DNA from: Podocnemis expansa
Lineage: Eukaryota; Chordata; Testudines; Podocnemididae
NCBI GenBank assembly: GCA_007922195.1
Contig: ML681996.1
Location: 20,736,938 to 20,800,937 of the forward strand
Length of the DNA stretch: 64,000 bases
Reading direction: 5' to 3'
This document shows, piece by piece, positions 45,902 through 57,960 of the stretch (position 1 is the first letter of the stretch; every line of letters starts with the position of its first letter). Under the pieces are notes generated by a model. The model made no database searches and was not told the origin of the DNA. It saw only the letters and a list, made by a program, of their open reading frames with translations. Both the position numbers and the translations under genes were made by a program.

Positions 45902-46310
45902 TGAATTGCAATTCTACATCAGACCAGAGGTCCAGTGTCCTCTCTCTGACAAGTTCCAAAGAGGTGGCCATGTTAGTTAAGTTCAGCAAAACAAACAAGA
46001 AGTCCTGTGGCATGTTTAAAGACTAACAAATTTATTTATCACATGAGCTTTCATTGGAGAAAATCCCACTTCATCAGATGCTTTGAAGATGGGGGAGGTT
46101 ACAGAATGAAAGGAAAATAAACACAGGGAAGTGTAAGTTACAGGATCAGGTCACACTGTAACAGCAAATCAAAGCAGCCGTTCCCCTGTGTTTAAATATT
46201 AACAGCTGCCTTGATTTACTGTTACAGTTTGACCTGATCTTATGACTTACACTTAAACATGCCACAGGAGTCCTTGTTTGTTTTGCTGTCTCTGACAGTG
46301 ACCAGTACCA
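45902..46310 (-). mobile_element. CR1 3'-end fragment split by a Penelope-like insertion
   Basis: CATCAGACCAGAGGTCCAG up to CTCTGAC (45950), resuming AGTGACCAGTACCA after 46296, matches the antisense CR1 3' end also seen at 63405. The split is the insertion at 45951-46288. Confidence 0.6.
45951..46288. mobile_element. Penelope-like insertion with inverted arms, 8-bp TSD
   Basis: A left arm in antisense (GCCATGTTAGTTAAGTTC, AGTCCTGTGGCATG, GACTAACAAATTTATTTATC, CCCACTTCATCAGATGC) faces a right arm in sense (GATTTACTGTTACAG, ACATGCCACAGGAGTCC, TTGTTTTGCTG). TCTCTGAC flanks both ends (45943-45950 and 46289-46296). The target is a CR1 relic, so the borders are exact. The right arm is about 25 bp shorter than the left. 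No coding sequence. Confidence 0.8.
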
Positions 46311-47239
46311 AACAAAACACTTTGATTTTGTTGAAACAAAATGTTTTTATCTAAAGTTAATCTTTTTTTCATAGATTTGTTGTAAAGGATTGCACATTTT
46401 TTGTTTCTTTTCAAAACATATTTTTAGTTTCCAAGTTCTTGAAAAATTAAAAATCTGACTCCCACTCAACTCCAGTCCAATAACCAAGCAAGGGGGTCAA
46501 GGATAGTACCTGCAGTTTTCTAAAGAGGATAATGTAGACACACAAATGCAATAAGCAGCCATTATATTAAGAGAAGAATCCAGTTATCATTGTTTAAGGG
46601 AGTACGTTTGCCCATATTTACAATGAATCCAAACCATTCTTCAAAAGTTTTGATCATTTCTACTGCAAGTTAAATGATAAAATAATATGAATACATATTT
46701 ATTTTACCTCTAATTACCCTTTTATCTATTTAGTCACTGAGTTGTAGTACCAAACAAGGAATGATGAGACCCTTATTATGTTTGCCTCTCTGATTTGAAA
46801 GCTTTTGTACTGTTATCAGTTATACAAATTTCAGATGAAAGACCAATAAACACAGTGTTACATTCCCTTTAGCATTGCCATAAAGACTAAGTATTAAGAG
46901 TGAGATTCTTGAAAGGATTTAAACATTACCACACTGAGCATAACAGTGCTTAACTTTCAGGTGTCTAGAAACATTACAGGAACAGCACAGTAATCTATCA
47001 AGCCAAGATAGGCACCTGAAGTCCCCATGCAATGAATGGGGAGAGAGTGGGACCTCAGAATGCAATCCTAATATAAAGCTAATATACTAAGCAGGGAGCT
47101 GCCTCTACTAGCCATGGAAAATCCCAGTGACAGGGTCGTGTTCTAAGTTCTCTCTGAAATACGCATCTAAGCCTGGGTTACAGGCAGTCATTTGTCTCTG
47201 CTAATGATCCTTGAATGGGAATCAGCTGCTTGTTATCAT
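46311..47239. other. AT-rich gene-free stretch
   Basis: The part at 46311-46450 (TTTTGTTGAAACAAAATG) is weakly palindromic and may be an old repeat. No gene. Confidence 0.35.
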
Positions 47240-48260
47240 GGGTATGACTATACTAGGGGCTTAAGCAGGGGTTAAAGTTAGGGGGAATGCACTGAAATGC
47301 TGCTCCAGGGCCCACTATTTTGAGGGGCTCTGTGTTCTGGGGCCCCTAAAAATAGAACATGGAGCTGGAATGCTGTGTTCTGGGACCCACCACTGAAAAA
47401 TAGCAGGCCCTGGAACACAGTGTTCTGGTTCCACATTCTATGTTTAGGGGCCTGAATGCTGGGCCCATAAAAATAGAAAACCCTGGAGTGGCGTTCCATG
47501 GCATTCTGGTGGGCAGGGGAGGGGATGGGAGTGGGAGCTGGGGGGGCTAGGGGCATTGCTAGGGGGCTCAAGCCCCACCTCAAACCCCTCCCCTTCTACT
47601 CTGCACCCCCAGCCTGGGGCCTTCAGCATCTGCCCCAGGCAGGGCGCTGCCAGAACCTGGGGTCTACTGCCCCCCAGCTCACCTGACATGCCACTGGTGA
47701 GTGTGGGGGTGGCCAGCTCACACTGGGGGGGTATTGGGGCAGATGGTGGGGCGCTGGTATGGGTGGCTCAGGAGCTGAGGTCTGGAGGGCTCACCAGTGT
47801 GGGAGGGGGGCCCACTGACATTGTGGGGGGGGCACCAGAGCAGGAGGGTGGCCCACTTGTGTGGGAGCATTCCAGCCCCCCCCCCAAATTATGCTTTAAC
47901 CCCTAGGCTTAAGTCAATTTAAGCAGATCCCTGGTTACATTTAGAAATTATTAAGTTGACTTAAAGGGCTTCCTTAAGTCGCCTTAATAACTGTAACTCT
48001 TTAAGTCAACTTAGGCTTTAAGTCGATTTTATTAAGTTAACTTAATAAAGTGTGGCCATCTAAGTTGACTTAAAAAGCCCTATGTAATAACTTGCACCTG
48101 CTAAAGTTGACTTTATTAGGACACTTTCTTAAGTTGACTTAACCAACTTTTTAAAGTCGATTTAAGAGAAATGTGGACTCCCTAAGTCAACTTAATAAAG
48201 TTGACTTTAAGTAGACTTTATTAAGTTGGCTTAACAAAGCCCTGTTGTGTAGACATACCC
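47240..48260. mobile_element. MITE of TTAAGTCAACTTAA type carrying a hAT insertion
   Basis: GGGTATGACTATACTAGGGG at the left and GTTGTGTAGACATACCC at the right are inverted ends. The right arm (47906-48250) is a dense set of AAGTTGACTTAA and AAGTCAACTTAA units. The left arm is cut by the element at 47266-47905, 26 bp from the left end. Confidence 0.75.
47266..47905. mobile_element. hAT-type MITE nested in another MITE (640 bp)
   Basis: Starts CAGGGGTTAAAG and ends CTTTAACCCCTA, with perfect 8-bp GGCTTAAG on both sides (47258-47265 and 47906-47913). The interior has CCCCTAAAAATAGAAC blocks in both orientations and a GC-rich half with GTGGGAGG repeats. Same family as 32654-33657. Confidence 0.88.
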
Positions 48261-51200
48261 AGGCAGCCTGGTTACTTAAGCCACTCCTTGTGGGAAAAAG
48301 TTCAGCACCTGCCTTGCTTAACATAAAAGGGCTGGAGAGACAATGGTTGTACTGGTGCCCACCTGATAATTTTTATCACAATAGTCAGAGAATTCACTGG
48401 TATGTGGGAGACCCAGGTTTAATTCCCCCTTCCCTGCTTGTGGAAAAGAAAGGATTTGAGCAAGGGACCCCAATTTCTAAGGTGAGTGCTCTAATCACTT
48501 GGCTAAAACTGATAAAATGGGTAGTACCACATCTTCTTCCTTCCACCAGATTTTGAAGTGTACTCAATCAATTAGGCATGTTCAGTAGCAGCTTACAAGG
48601 TGAGGCCCCACACCAGAATTTAGGGAGCTGAACACCTATTTTCCCCAGGTTCATGAGTTCGGAGACAGACATTTGGATCCCTAGAGTGAGGCAGCAGTGG
48701 GCATGCCCCAGTATCCAAAATGCAGACACTAGCAAACACTGACAACAGAAAGATAAGCACCAGTGACTTTAGGTGCCTACAGAAAGTAGGTGACAACCAT
48801 GCTAAAATTTTGTGGATCACAATGAAGTGATCTCAAGCACAGAGACACAGCCATCTACTTCTGGAGGACAGGTGCCTAAATTGCTTTAGAGAACTAACTG
48901 CTGAAAACTATGCCATTTCATCTAATGCTTTCTCAATGACACAGGTCAACCTGTAATAGAATCTAGACACAACTCTGCCATTATATCATTAGAAATTAAA
49001 AATATTTGTGTGCTAGCTGCCAGTGGTTACTTTTCAATCCCACCAGTTTGGATGTAATAGACAGTTTGGAGATCATCACCAGAAACTTTGCTAGATTATA
49101 ATCTGAGTTTATCAGAAATATTGATCCATATCTATCACATCCAATGGACCTGTTTGCTTTCTTTAGCAAGATGGCTGAGACATTATTTCTTTTCCAACAC
49201 ACACTTCAGTGTACTGAACAAAAGAGAAGATAGATGTTCTTTGACTTATTTAGGAACTACAAGTAGCCAACATCACCTGATTATTTATTCTTTGAAATAT
49301 CCTTCGTGGCTATTTATTAGCTCTTTGAAGGTAGGGAAACATCTATTCTCCATGTAACCCCCTTGGAAAGGTGCTCCTGAAGTACCACACTGAGCCCACT
49401 GGGGACTCATGCACTACAGGAGTAATGGTGATAGAAGCTAAAGATTTTCCCCCAGGTTGCCTTGAGTCCAGAACAGAGATAGAACAAGGAGGAAGCTACT
49501 GAAAGAACTAAACATAATCAGAGACAAAGGTTTTGAGTTTGGTTTCAGCTTTGACTGTGGTTGGAGTGAAGCAGAGAAGACAGTGTGATGCATCAGAACC
49601 AGATAAAACACTTGTATCCTCTCTATACCTATAAAATAGAGAATGTCGAGTCCTCTGGGGATTTCTGGAACACTGAATAGTATTATCTCAGCAAAGATTA
49701 GAAACCTGTGAGACTGAAGAGAGAGTCACAGTCCAGCTATCAATACTCAACCTAGCTTCATACTGGACTCCTGAAAGAGAGTCATAAGGATTATCTAACC
49801 ATCTTGGTGTGCATACTTTGTGAGAATGCCTGATTATTTATATTGATATTATGTTTTATTCCAGCACTTCATCACCGTCAAAGAGTAAGCTTAAACTCAC
49901 TATTTGACTAAGCAGGTACTGGGAGGGAATGGGTGATAGTTTTTGGTAGCTAGACACAGGGAAGGTAGTATCATTTTCTTGGTGTCATTTAAATTTATGA
50001 CTTTTTTATGTATTATACTTGTTTTACTTTTATTATAACAAAGTTCAGTGCTGTGATTAAAATAAAGTGTTTGTCAAACCTCATTTAAATTAGTGAGCTG
50101 GAGGCTAGTATTAACAAAATTAATAATTTTCGTGAATTTTCCAGAAGAGGGCTGGGCACTGTAAAGAAATGTTTGTGCAGTGAGACTCTTTTAGTATCCA
50201 AATCCATTTTTCCATTGCCCCTACCCTGAGTTCCCCACACCAAACAAAACCCAGCTACTGTTCTATTACTCTGGGAAGTATGATAGCTGTTTTGCTTTAT
50301 TGTGATCTCATACTCCTTTGTCTGAGAGTGGGTGCTGGATACTTTCCCAAGAGATGCATCCTGTAGTTTCTCTATACCAGGAATTCTTCCTTGGTTAAAG
50401 TCACCAAGCACCCTTATAGTTGAACTCTTGAAGAAAAAAGGAAGAAGTCTGTAGCTATGCCTTAGGTCTGGGGTACAATTTAATAGGTATGTGAAAAGTC
50501 AAGCAGAGTACAGCTCTGAACGAGCAGTAAATACTCATAGATAAAGCCTGCATTCATTTCTGCCTCAGCTGTGGGTTGGTCTAGGTAGTTCACTTTCTTT
50601 TCTAATTTAATTTTCCATTCTGAAGATCCAGTGTCTGCTTCTGCAGAACATAGACACTCTTTTTTAAAAATGCCCCTGCCACTTCTACTTCTGGTTCATT
50701 AATCAAAACTTTCTGGCCTTCCTTCTCCACTCATTACTGATTGCTGTAATCATAGTTTTATGGTTTTGCTTTTGTGATCCTCTGAGTTAATCATTTCCCT
50801 GCCTTTCTCCACTGCAGTAGCAATATTCTGAAGACCATTGAAAGAATTGTACTGTCTAATTGATTTTTCTTAAAAAGTTGCTCCCCACAGTTTGCTTTTG
50901 TTAGATTCTAGTTTGGGATGCCTTTTTTTTTAATGGCTAAACATCTCTTCCAGCTCTTTACTCATTAGCTAACATTCACAATTCCAAAGATTAGTTAGAA
51001 CATTATTCATAACTTCCTGCACACAAGTTTCTGCAACAAAGCCTGATATTCAGCTAGAATCATCCTGCTCCTTATTAGCCTGCAAACCATTAAAGATTCA
51101 AGGTCTGAGTTAGGTTCTATCTTTTGTGCTGTATGCTGTTCTCTTCCTGATTCAAGAGCTCTTCAGTTTACCTCCACATCTTACCAGCTTTTTATATATA

Positions 51201-52670
51201 TTTGAATATTCTTACTTTACATTCCCTCCTGCTCAAACTGCTTGGTTGTAAATCAGAGATTTGAAACTGATTGAGCCAAGCAGGCCCACTGATGGGGGGA
51301 TGAGGGTAGCAATTGCCCCAGAGCTCAGTAATTTAAAGGACCCAGGTGGAAAGGAGGATAAAATACATATTCTATTCTCTTCCAAACACCCATTCTTCTG
51401 AGGTCCTTGTCACTCATGCTGTCTGCCCTTCCCCTCAGCTGAACTAATTTAGAATGTACCATGCAGATTCCTGAGTAGCTGAGGAGAGGGTATGTGCTAC
51501 CCAGCTTGCCAGGCTCATGAGTAATGAATGCTCATATTGTTTGGTTTCTGAAGATAGTGTTCAGAATTCCAGGTCTTTATTAATTGATTCAATTAGTTGC
51601 TCCAGTTTATAATCTTCTTGTTTTGCTCAAAAACATGCACATTAAGAAGGAATGGGCCATGGCAAAACTGTAACTATCCAAAACAGACACCCTCTTTCTA
51701 AGTGTCTCCTCAGTATATTGTTACTGAAGATTCTCTTGAAGAGTAAGGTTTTTATTTATTTATTTATTTATAGATCTAATTTAAAAAAAAAATCCCACTT
51801 TCTTAATGTTTAAATGAAAAATGGAAAGTGAAAACTGATTTTTTTTTCATTTCCCATAGTTTCGTTTGACTTTTGAAAACCAAAATATTTGTACTGAAGA
51901 ACAAACCATTGTTGGTTTCTGTTCTTTTGTGCAGTAAAAAAAATATAGAAAGAAAGGACCAAAATGAATTCATTTTTTGACAAAACTGTGTTTCAACTTC
52001 TTTCTCATTCCTTCTTTATTAGGTCTGTAATTATTCCAGCCCTACATTTAATTGATTTAATGATTATTTTTGTAATCCTCTTTTAACACATCACTAACAA
52101 TTTTCTACTTCCTGTCTTCCTTCCTAAACCAGCAGGACTTCTCCATATTTTTGTATATGTATAAATTCAAACATACTTCCCAAAGTAGGACATGAAAGAG
52201 TAGACTTCAGTGAGTTTAACATTGTGATCTCATGAGCCCTTTAAATGGCCATGTGGGAGTATAAAAGAACATTATCCTAATCCATCTGTGCCTTCATTAG
52301 ATTTTCAGGGTTTTTTTTTTTTTAATGTTTTCCTTCTCTTTTCCTCCTCTTGTGAAAGCTTCCTCCTACATCTCCTGCTGCTTGTTCAGGTGGGTAAAGG
52401 GGGATGGAGAACCAAATTGGTTGGAGTTGCTTCCTCCTGCTGCTACTTCTGCTCCACTGCTCAACTGCCTCAGGAAAGAGTCGAAGGCCTGATTATTATT
52501 GACTAGCTCTCCCCAAACTATTCTTTCTGTCCCTGTGAGAAGCAAAGCCCCACTGATTCATCCAAGCTAACTTCTTATTTCTAAACAGTAATAATCCAAT
52601 CAGTGAATAGAACAGCACTGTGATATTAGTGATAAACCATTTACTTTAAAATTTTGATTGTTGTGTAGTT
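48261..52670. other. Long gene-free stretch
   Basis: I see no supported gene over 4.4 kb. At 48340-48560 a block (GGTATGTGGGAGACCCAGG, AATCACTTGGCTAAAA) resembles an old reptile repeat that I cannot classify. A TTTA tract lies at 51751-51772. At 51275-51360 GGGGGGATGAGGGTAGC may be a MITE end. Confidence 0.4.
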
Positions 52671-53521
52671 CAGGGATGGATCAAGGCTCCTAGGGCCCTG
52701 GGCTGCCCACTGATGTGTCCCACCCACTATTGTGGCACCCAGAATGGGGCAGAGGCAACACTTAAGTGTGCTGGTGCTGGGGCCCAGGCTGGTAGACCCA
52801 CCGGTCCTGCAGTACAAACCACCACTTGATGCTTGGGGGGGCGGGGTTGGGGCGCAGAGAGGCCTGCAGATCAGTTAGCAATGGGGGGGACCCAGCCAGT
52901 ATTGGGGGGCTTCACAGACTGGCCATCTGAAGGGTTGGGTTGGCACTGGAGGCTGGTGTTTAAGGGGCCTGTCTCTAGGGTAGGGGAGAGTCCAGTGTTT
53001 GAAGACACAGTCAGCTGTGGGGCTGGGGCAGGCCAGTACTAGGTCCTGGAGGTGGGGTGTACGCGGCTGGTGCTTTGATGCCAGGGCCCTTGGGCCATGC
53101 TCTTGCCCCATCTCCTGGCTAGCTGATCTGACTCGTTAGGCCCCGGTCTTGTTGGAGCACGCTAGGTAGTCCAGACATAGGGCAGGCAGGCAGACCAATG
53201 GTGAGTGATGAAAGTGCTACATGGACGGGGACTCCCTTCCTGTCACCACTGCTGGGCCAGTAGGCCTGTCTACCAGGGAAGGGGGAGGAGGATGGAGCAC
53301 AGGGGGTGCCAAAAGCACTCCCAGACCAGGGCTGGGAGCATTGTCGGGCTACCATGCTGGGGCCTCCCACGTAGGAGCTGGCAGACCACAAATGACCAGG
53401 CCAGCCTGAGCTGCAGTGGCCCAGCTGGCTGGGGACAGATTTTTGCAGAGCAGAAGCCTCCCCCTGCCCCTCTTTAGCATAGGACTGAAGCCCCTAAAAC
53501 CCCTTCCTCAATCCAGCCCTG
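52671..53521. mobile_element. hAT-type MITE (851 bp)
   Basis: CAGGGATGGATCAAGG at the left and CCTTCCTCAATCCAGCCCTG at the right form inverted ends related to those of 42489-43020. Flanking 8-mers (GTGTAGTT and ATGTGGCC) match at only 4 of 8, though all differences are transitions. The interior is GC-rich. Confidence 0.7.
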
Positions 53522-54174
53522 ATGTGGCCACAGAAATCCTTGAACAAAGTTTGTGAACAGTCCATAGGCTTGAATATGACTGCTTGTGTTATTCATTGAA
53601 TAAACATGAACACAAACACATTATATTTGTCTCCATATCTATATTTAAGTATCAATATGTAACCCATGGGCTTAAAGGAGGAGTGTTTCTTTAAGAGTTT
53701 TGCTGGCATCTGTGTTGCTCTTGCTGGGTCACTGTTGCCGGGCAGATTTAGCTGTCTAGACCCAGAAGTTCCAGCATGTTCTGTGTAGTTTTGTGCATGC
53801 TCAGCAAGGTTCCCTGCCAGTGCAGTGGTCAGATGTCTGAGATCAAGCAGCCAGGCCAGTTGCACTGAGGAGAGCACTGGTGCTCTGTGCAAGGGGAGAA
53901 GCTGAGCCAGGAGCAGATAGCAGCCTGTTTTTCCCAACTCTGAGGCATTTTGCTTCAGGTCAGTAGCCTTGTTACCCCTCCAGCAGGGAAGTCTGGAGGC
54001 AGGGGGTACAGAGAAGCAACTATTGGGAAAAGAAGGGTGGTTGCCTTTTAACTTTATAGTCTGGGTTATGGGCTTAACTACAGTCCCTTTGTGTAATAAG
54101 GGGAAAGAGGTAATTATATTTTGTTATTGTCAGAGATGTATTTTTCCTTTGTAACAGGGGTTTTTATATATATG
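53522..54174. other. No gene recognised
   Basis: A minus frame of 114 codons (53593-53937) has no recognised motif. The region next to the LTR below could be part of an older LTR element. Confidence 0.35.
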
Positions 54175-54465
54175 TGTGTGAAGGCAGAAGCCTGAGAAGA
54201 ACAAAATGGAAACCCCCTGATGGCTAATAGGGGAATTCCACTTACTTGGGGAAAGTTCTAGGTCTTTAGATTGACAGGTACTGGTAATTGTTTGTTTCTA
54301 AGTTGATACTTCTAAAAAGTTACATTAGTTACTTGTTTGTATGCAAAAATAAGGTTTTGTATTAGGAGTCAATAGAATACATGCGCCTTCTGTACGGGAA
54401 CCAATGACAGCATGTATGCTAATGACGGGTTTTGAAAACCAACCAATGGGTTCAGTGTATGAATG

Positions 54466-54473
54466 TATAAAAA
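54466..54473 (+). promoter_or_regulatory. TATA box of LTR-like element
   Basis: TATAAAAA, 19 bp downstream of CCAAT and 80 bp upstream of AATAAA. Confidence 0.6.
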
Positions 54474-54552
54474 CCCACTTGTTGCTGTACGGAGGAGTTC
54501 TTCTTCTGGTTATTGAGTGAGTTGATTTTCTACCTCCAAGAGAGCATGAAAC

Positions 54553-54558
54553 AATAAA
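54553..54558 (+). terminator. Polyadenylation signal of LTR-like element
   Basis: AATAAA in the expected place for an LTR R region. Confidence 0.55.
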
Positions 54559-54610
54559 GGACTTCTTTGCACTCTAAGAGCTGGTCTGTGACTCCTTCGG
54601 CGCCAAGACA

Positions 54611-57600
54611 GTTCCCGGGACCCCCAAATTTGGAGTAACGTGTATGTAAATGAGTGTGGACTGAGTAAGCTGTGTGGACAGCAGGGCTCCCAGCAGAGGA
54701 AGAAAGGTTTTCCAGGACTCATACAGAGGATTTCTGCTGCCAAAGAGGAGGGAGCTGCTGCTTGTAGCACAAGCCTTTGGACTTGGTGATTTGAAACCAT
54801 AACAGACTCATGTGGATACTGCTAATTAGCCACTATGTATTATAGATCTGTATACTAATAATTTCTTCTGCTTTCATCAGAAGGTTTATAAAGTTAATGT
54901 TTAATATAGTACATTGCTTTTGTTTGTTTGTTTTTTTTTATGAATTCTGAACAGTCTTCACTGTGAGCCCCTTTTGAGACTAAATCCTGGCTCTCCAGCT
55001 TCTTTTTGCAGGTCTCTGTGTTCTGTGAGGCACTGGAGAGGGGCAGATAAATGATTTTGAGCCCATCCTAGCAGGTTACAAATACATTCTCATATATATA
55101 ACTTAGTAACTTCAAGGAAAAAAAGGGTCTATTTCTTTGAATTGGCATCACTGTTCTGATTTGTATGCACTCTCATATAGTTTCCTCTTCCTGATACTGA
55201 TGTACTTTAAACAGTGTTTTAAAATAAAATAAAATCAGTGTGGGGCTCCCAGTAATGCACTGCATCCTGATTAGAAAGATTTCAGCTATTGAGCCATTTC
55301 TTCAATAACACTGCTGTACTTTGCCTCCAAAATCCATTGACATTAATTCTGTATCCTCCCTCTTTTAAGCTTTGGATCTGAGCTGCCATGTGTGTTGTGC
55401 TATGTCTGGCTACCCTGAATTTAATATTGGCTGTCTCTTGATTAAATATAATCTGGTGGAAGTAAATTTAAAGATGCATTTTGCTAGAATGAATAGAAGT
55501 GAACTGGGGACTGTGTGAAATAGGTATTTTAAAAATTGTCTAGAAGATGTTTTCTGGTGACTAGTGCTGAATCTTTATGCATGTCTAGTCATATAATCAC
55601 TTGAGAACTGGGTGTGAACTGAGCGAAAAAAATGCCCAGAATTGATATATCTCCTGCAAACTCTGCTTCTGGGCAGAATAAATTCACTAGAGATGAGAAA
55701 CCTCAGACTTGATCATTGAGGCCAATTAAATGAATTACTGTAGAAGAACAGAAGATAATTCATGAGTGACATCTAATCTATTCTAATTTAATTGCACAAA
55801 ATCTTAACAAGGGTAGTTTCAGTGTCTGTAGTGTATTGCACGATTTTATTTGAGCAGCACCCTTTTTAGAAAGCTTTTCTGGGGACTTACAGTAAATTCT
55901 GATTTTGGTTGTGGGTATGTGATAAGCTGTTTTCCATTAGAAACCAAGAATTTAAAAAGACTCCCCTCCATGAAATAATTATTTTGTCATTTTTATAATT
56001 ATTACAGAGACACAATGGCCTTCTGACCGGTAGGGGTAAATTATAATTTATTGTCAGGAGCAAATTTTACCAGAAATAAATGTTAGCCTAAGTCACTTTA
56101 AGATGATATCTCCAAATGAGAGAGAAAAATGACTTAATTTCTTTTCACAGAAGTAACATACATATCAAACCAAGTGTTTAAAAAGGAAAAAATGAACATT
56201 CTAAGATGGCTTGATAGTATTTAAAATGCATTTATCTACAGATTTTTAGATGTATTATGGGGCAAAGTCTGGCCTGGCTTGTGTACCTATGGAATGGGTC
56301 AAAAAAGACTGAGGCACTGATTTACATTCCTTGTACTAATTACCTGCACAGTGGGTATTGATGAAAGCAGGAGAGCAGCTTCTGTGGTGTTCCTGTATTT
56401 TCCCCAGCATCCTTGCAAGTTGGTGGGATGAGGTGGGACCTTCAATGAGTCAGTTTGCACAGCAATGCCAATGTGCTGGAGCAGGTATGCTGCATCAAGT
56501 ACTGGCCTCACACAGGATACTTCTTCCATCAAAAAGAGAAGCACAGGATCTGTTGTCTAGATTGCTCCTAGGTTTTGCTGTAGGAAAGCCCCAATATTTT
56601 CCATCTTTCTTCAATCTCAGGCTGAGAGAATCTTTCTGATACAGACCTCTTCTTTATATTGTGGTTAGGTATACATTCATCCTGCTTGACAAGAAATCTA
56701 TAATTAATGTCTCTCAAATAAGTGTTGTCAATCAGGACTCTGCCATTTTCTCTTGTATGGCTCTAAGCAAGCCACTTAAGATGTCTAGAGAATATCCTTT
56801 AAAATATCAGAACTGTACCTAGCTGTAATATTTGACAGTACAGCCTGTTGAACACACCACTCTGTATACAGTTGTCAATGGCTTCCAGTTCATTCTTCAT
56901 CTAGCTTTCTGCAACTCCCAGCCCAGCACCTGGCTGCAGCTTCTCAAGGCCTGGGGGTGGGGCTACTTTTTGGTTTAGAACCCTAGCCATGATTAGCCAG
57001 GGGAAAACAAAGTGCCATTACGGATCAGATAGACAGTAATTATAGTCCCCTGCCCCCCAAATACATCATAACTGCATGTGGTCATTCATCATTCTGTGAG
57101 CCACAGCAATTTGGAGTGTGTTTCCCACAGCCTGCATATGAGAATTAGCTCTTTTCTGGTGCAATCTTTGCTGCTTTGCACAAGTGCATTTCTTTTTACA
57201 TTAAACAACAATTTTGATTTTGAATTAATCTGTCTAGACCCAGTAAAGATAAAATCATCTCATGAAAACAGAGCAAAGAATGGTTTGTCTTTAAATTAAT
57301 CTCATTTACCAGTTTATGACAGACAGGCTTTAAGCACTATTTACTACAGGGACTATAGCCACTTGCAAAAATTTTGCCCAAATGAATCCAGATCTGTGAG
57401 ACTGTCTAGATATCAAAGTGCTGGAGGCCAACTCATAATTATTACTTGTATTTTAATTTGTAAAGAACACCTGCAAGTATCTCAATTATGTGATTAAAAG
57501 GAAAATAGTATTTAATATACTACTACAAATGGCTATTTGGAATTCAAAACTTGTGAACTGGCCTTTCAAATAAATATATTGGAATATGACAGATATTTAT

Positions 57601-57774
57601 GTAGTAGCCAGTTGGTTGTTTGTGGTAGAAAAATCAGCACTATTTTTTTGGTGGGTGAAAATATAAAGAATTCATAATAAATCTGCATAAATACTTGTCA
57701 GTTGAAGAAGGAAGGTCTTCTGATTCAAACTCTGAACCGGAAAAAAGGAGACGTGTCTGTTTCTAATTGCAGCA
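54611..57774. other. Gene-free stretch
   Basis: Nothing supported. Short frames (54510-54800 minus, 56299-56544 minus, 56358-56639 plus) show no recognised motif. Confidence 0.4.
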
Positions 57775-57960
57775 CAGTTTCCCTGTCTGAATTTAGGTAA
57801 ATCAATCTCTCTGCTTCAGTTACTAATCTGTAAAGTGAACTTCTTGTTTGCTTAGACTGCACTTTTTTGGGACCTGGACTGTGTTATGTGTGTGCACAGC
57901 AGCTAATCTAACAGAACATGACTGGAACATATAGACACAACTGTAACACATATGTTAATA
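57775..57960 (+). repeat. MIR-like SINE relic
   Basis: GTTTCCCTGTCTG, GTTACTAATCTGTAAAGTG, TTGGGACCTGGACTGTG and GTGCACAGCAGCTAA appear in the order of a MIR-type body and tail. Highly diverged. Confidence 0.45.

Larger units (their letters stand above)
54175..54610 (+). repeat. LTR-like element
   Basis: It begins near TGTGTGAAGGCAGAAGCC and ends near GCGCCAAGACA. CCAAT (54443-54447), a TATA box (54466-54473) and AATAAA (54553-54558) follow in order with LTR-like spacing. Following sequence (GTTCCCGGGACCCCC) lacks a clear TGG primer site. Borders are uncertain and I see no internal retroviral frame nearby. It is either a solo LTR or the left edge of a decayed provirus. Confidence 0.6.

Noticed and set aside
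48340..48560. Possible tRNA-derived SINE or tRNA gene
   Set aside because: GGGAGACCCAGGTTTAATTCC looks like a B box at first, but no cloverleaf or A box can be built around it.
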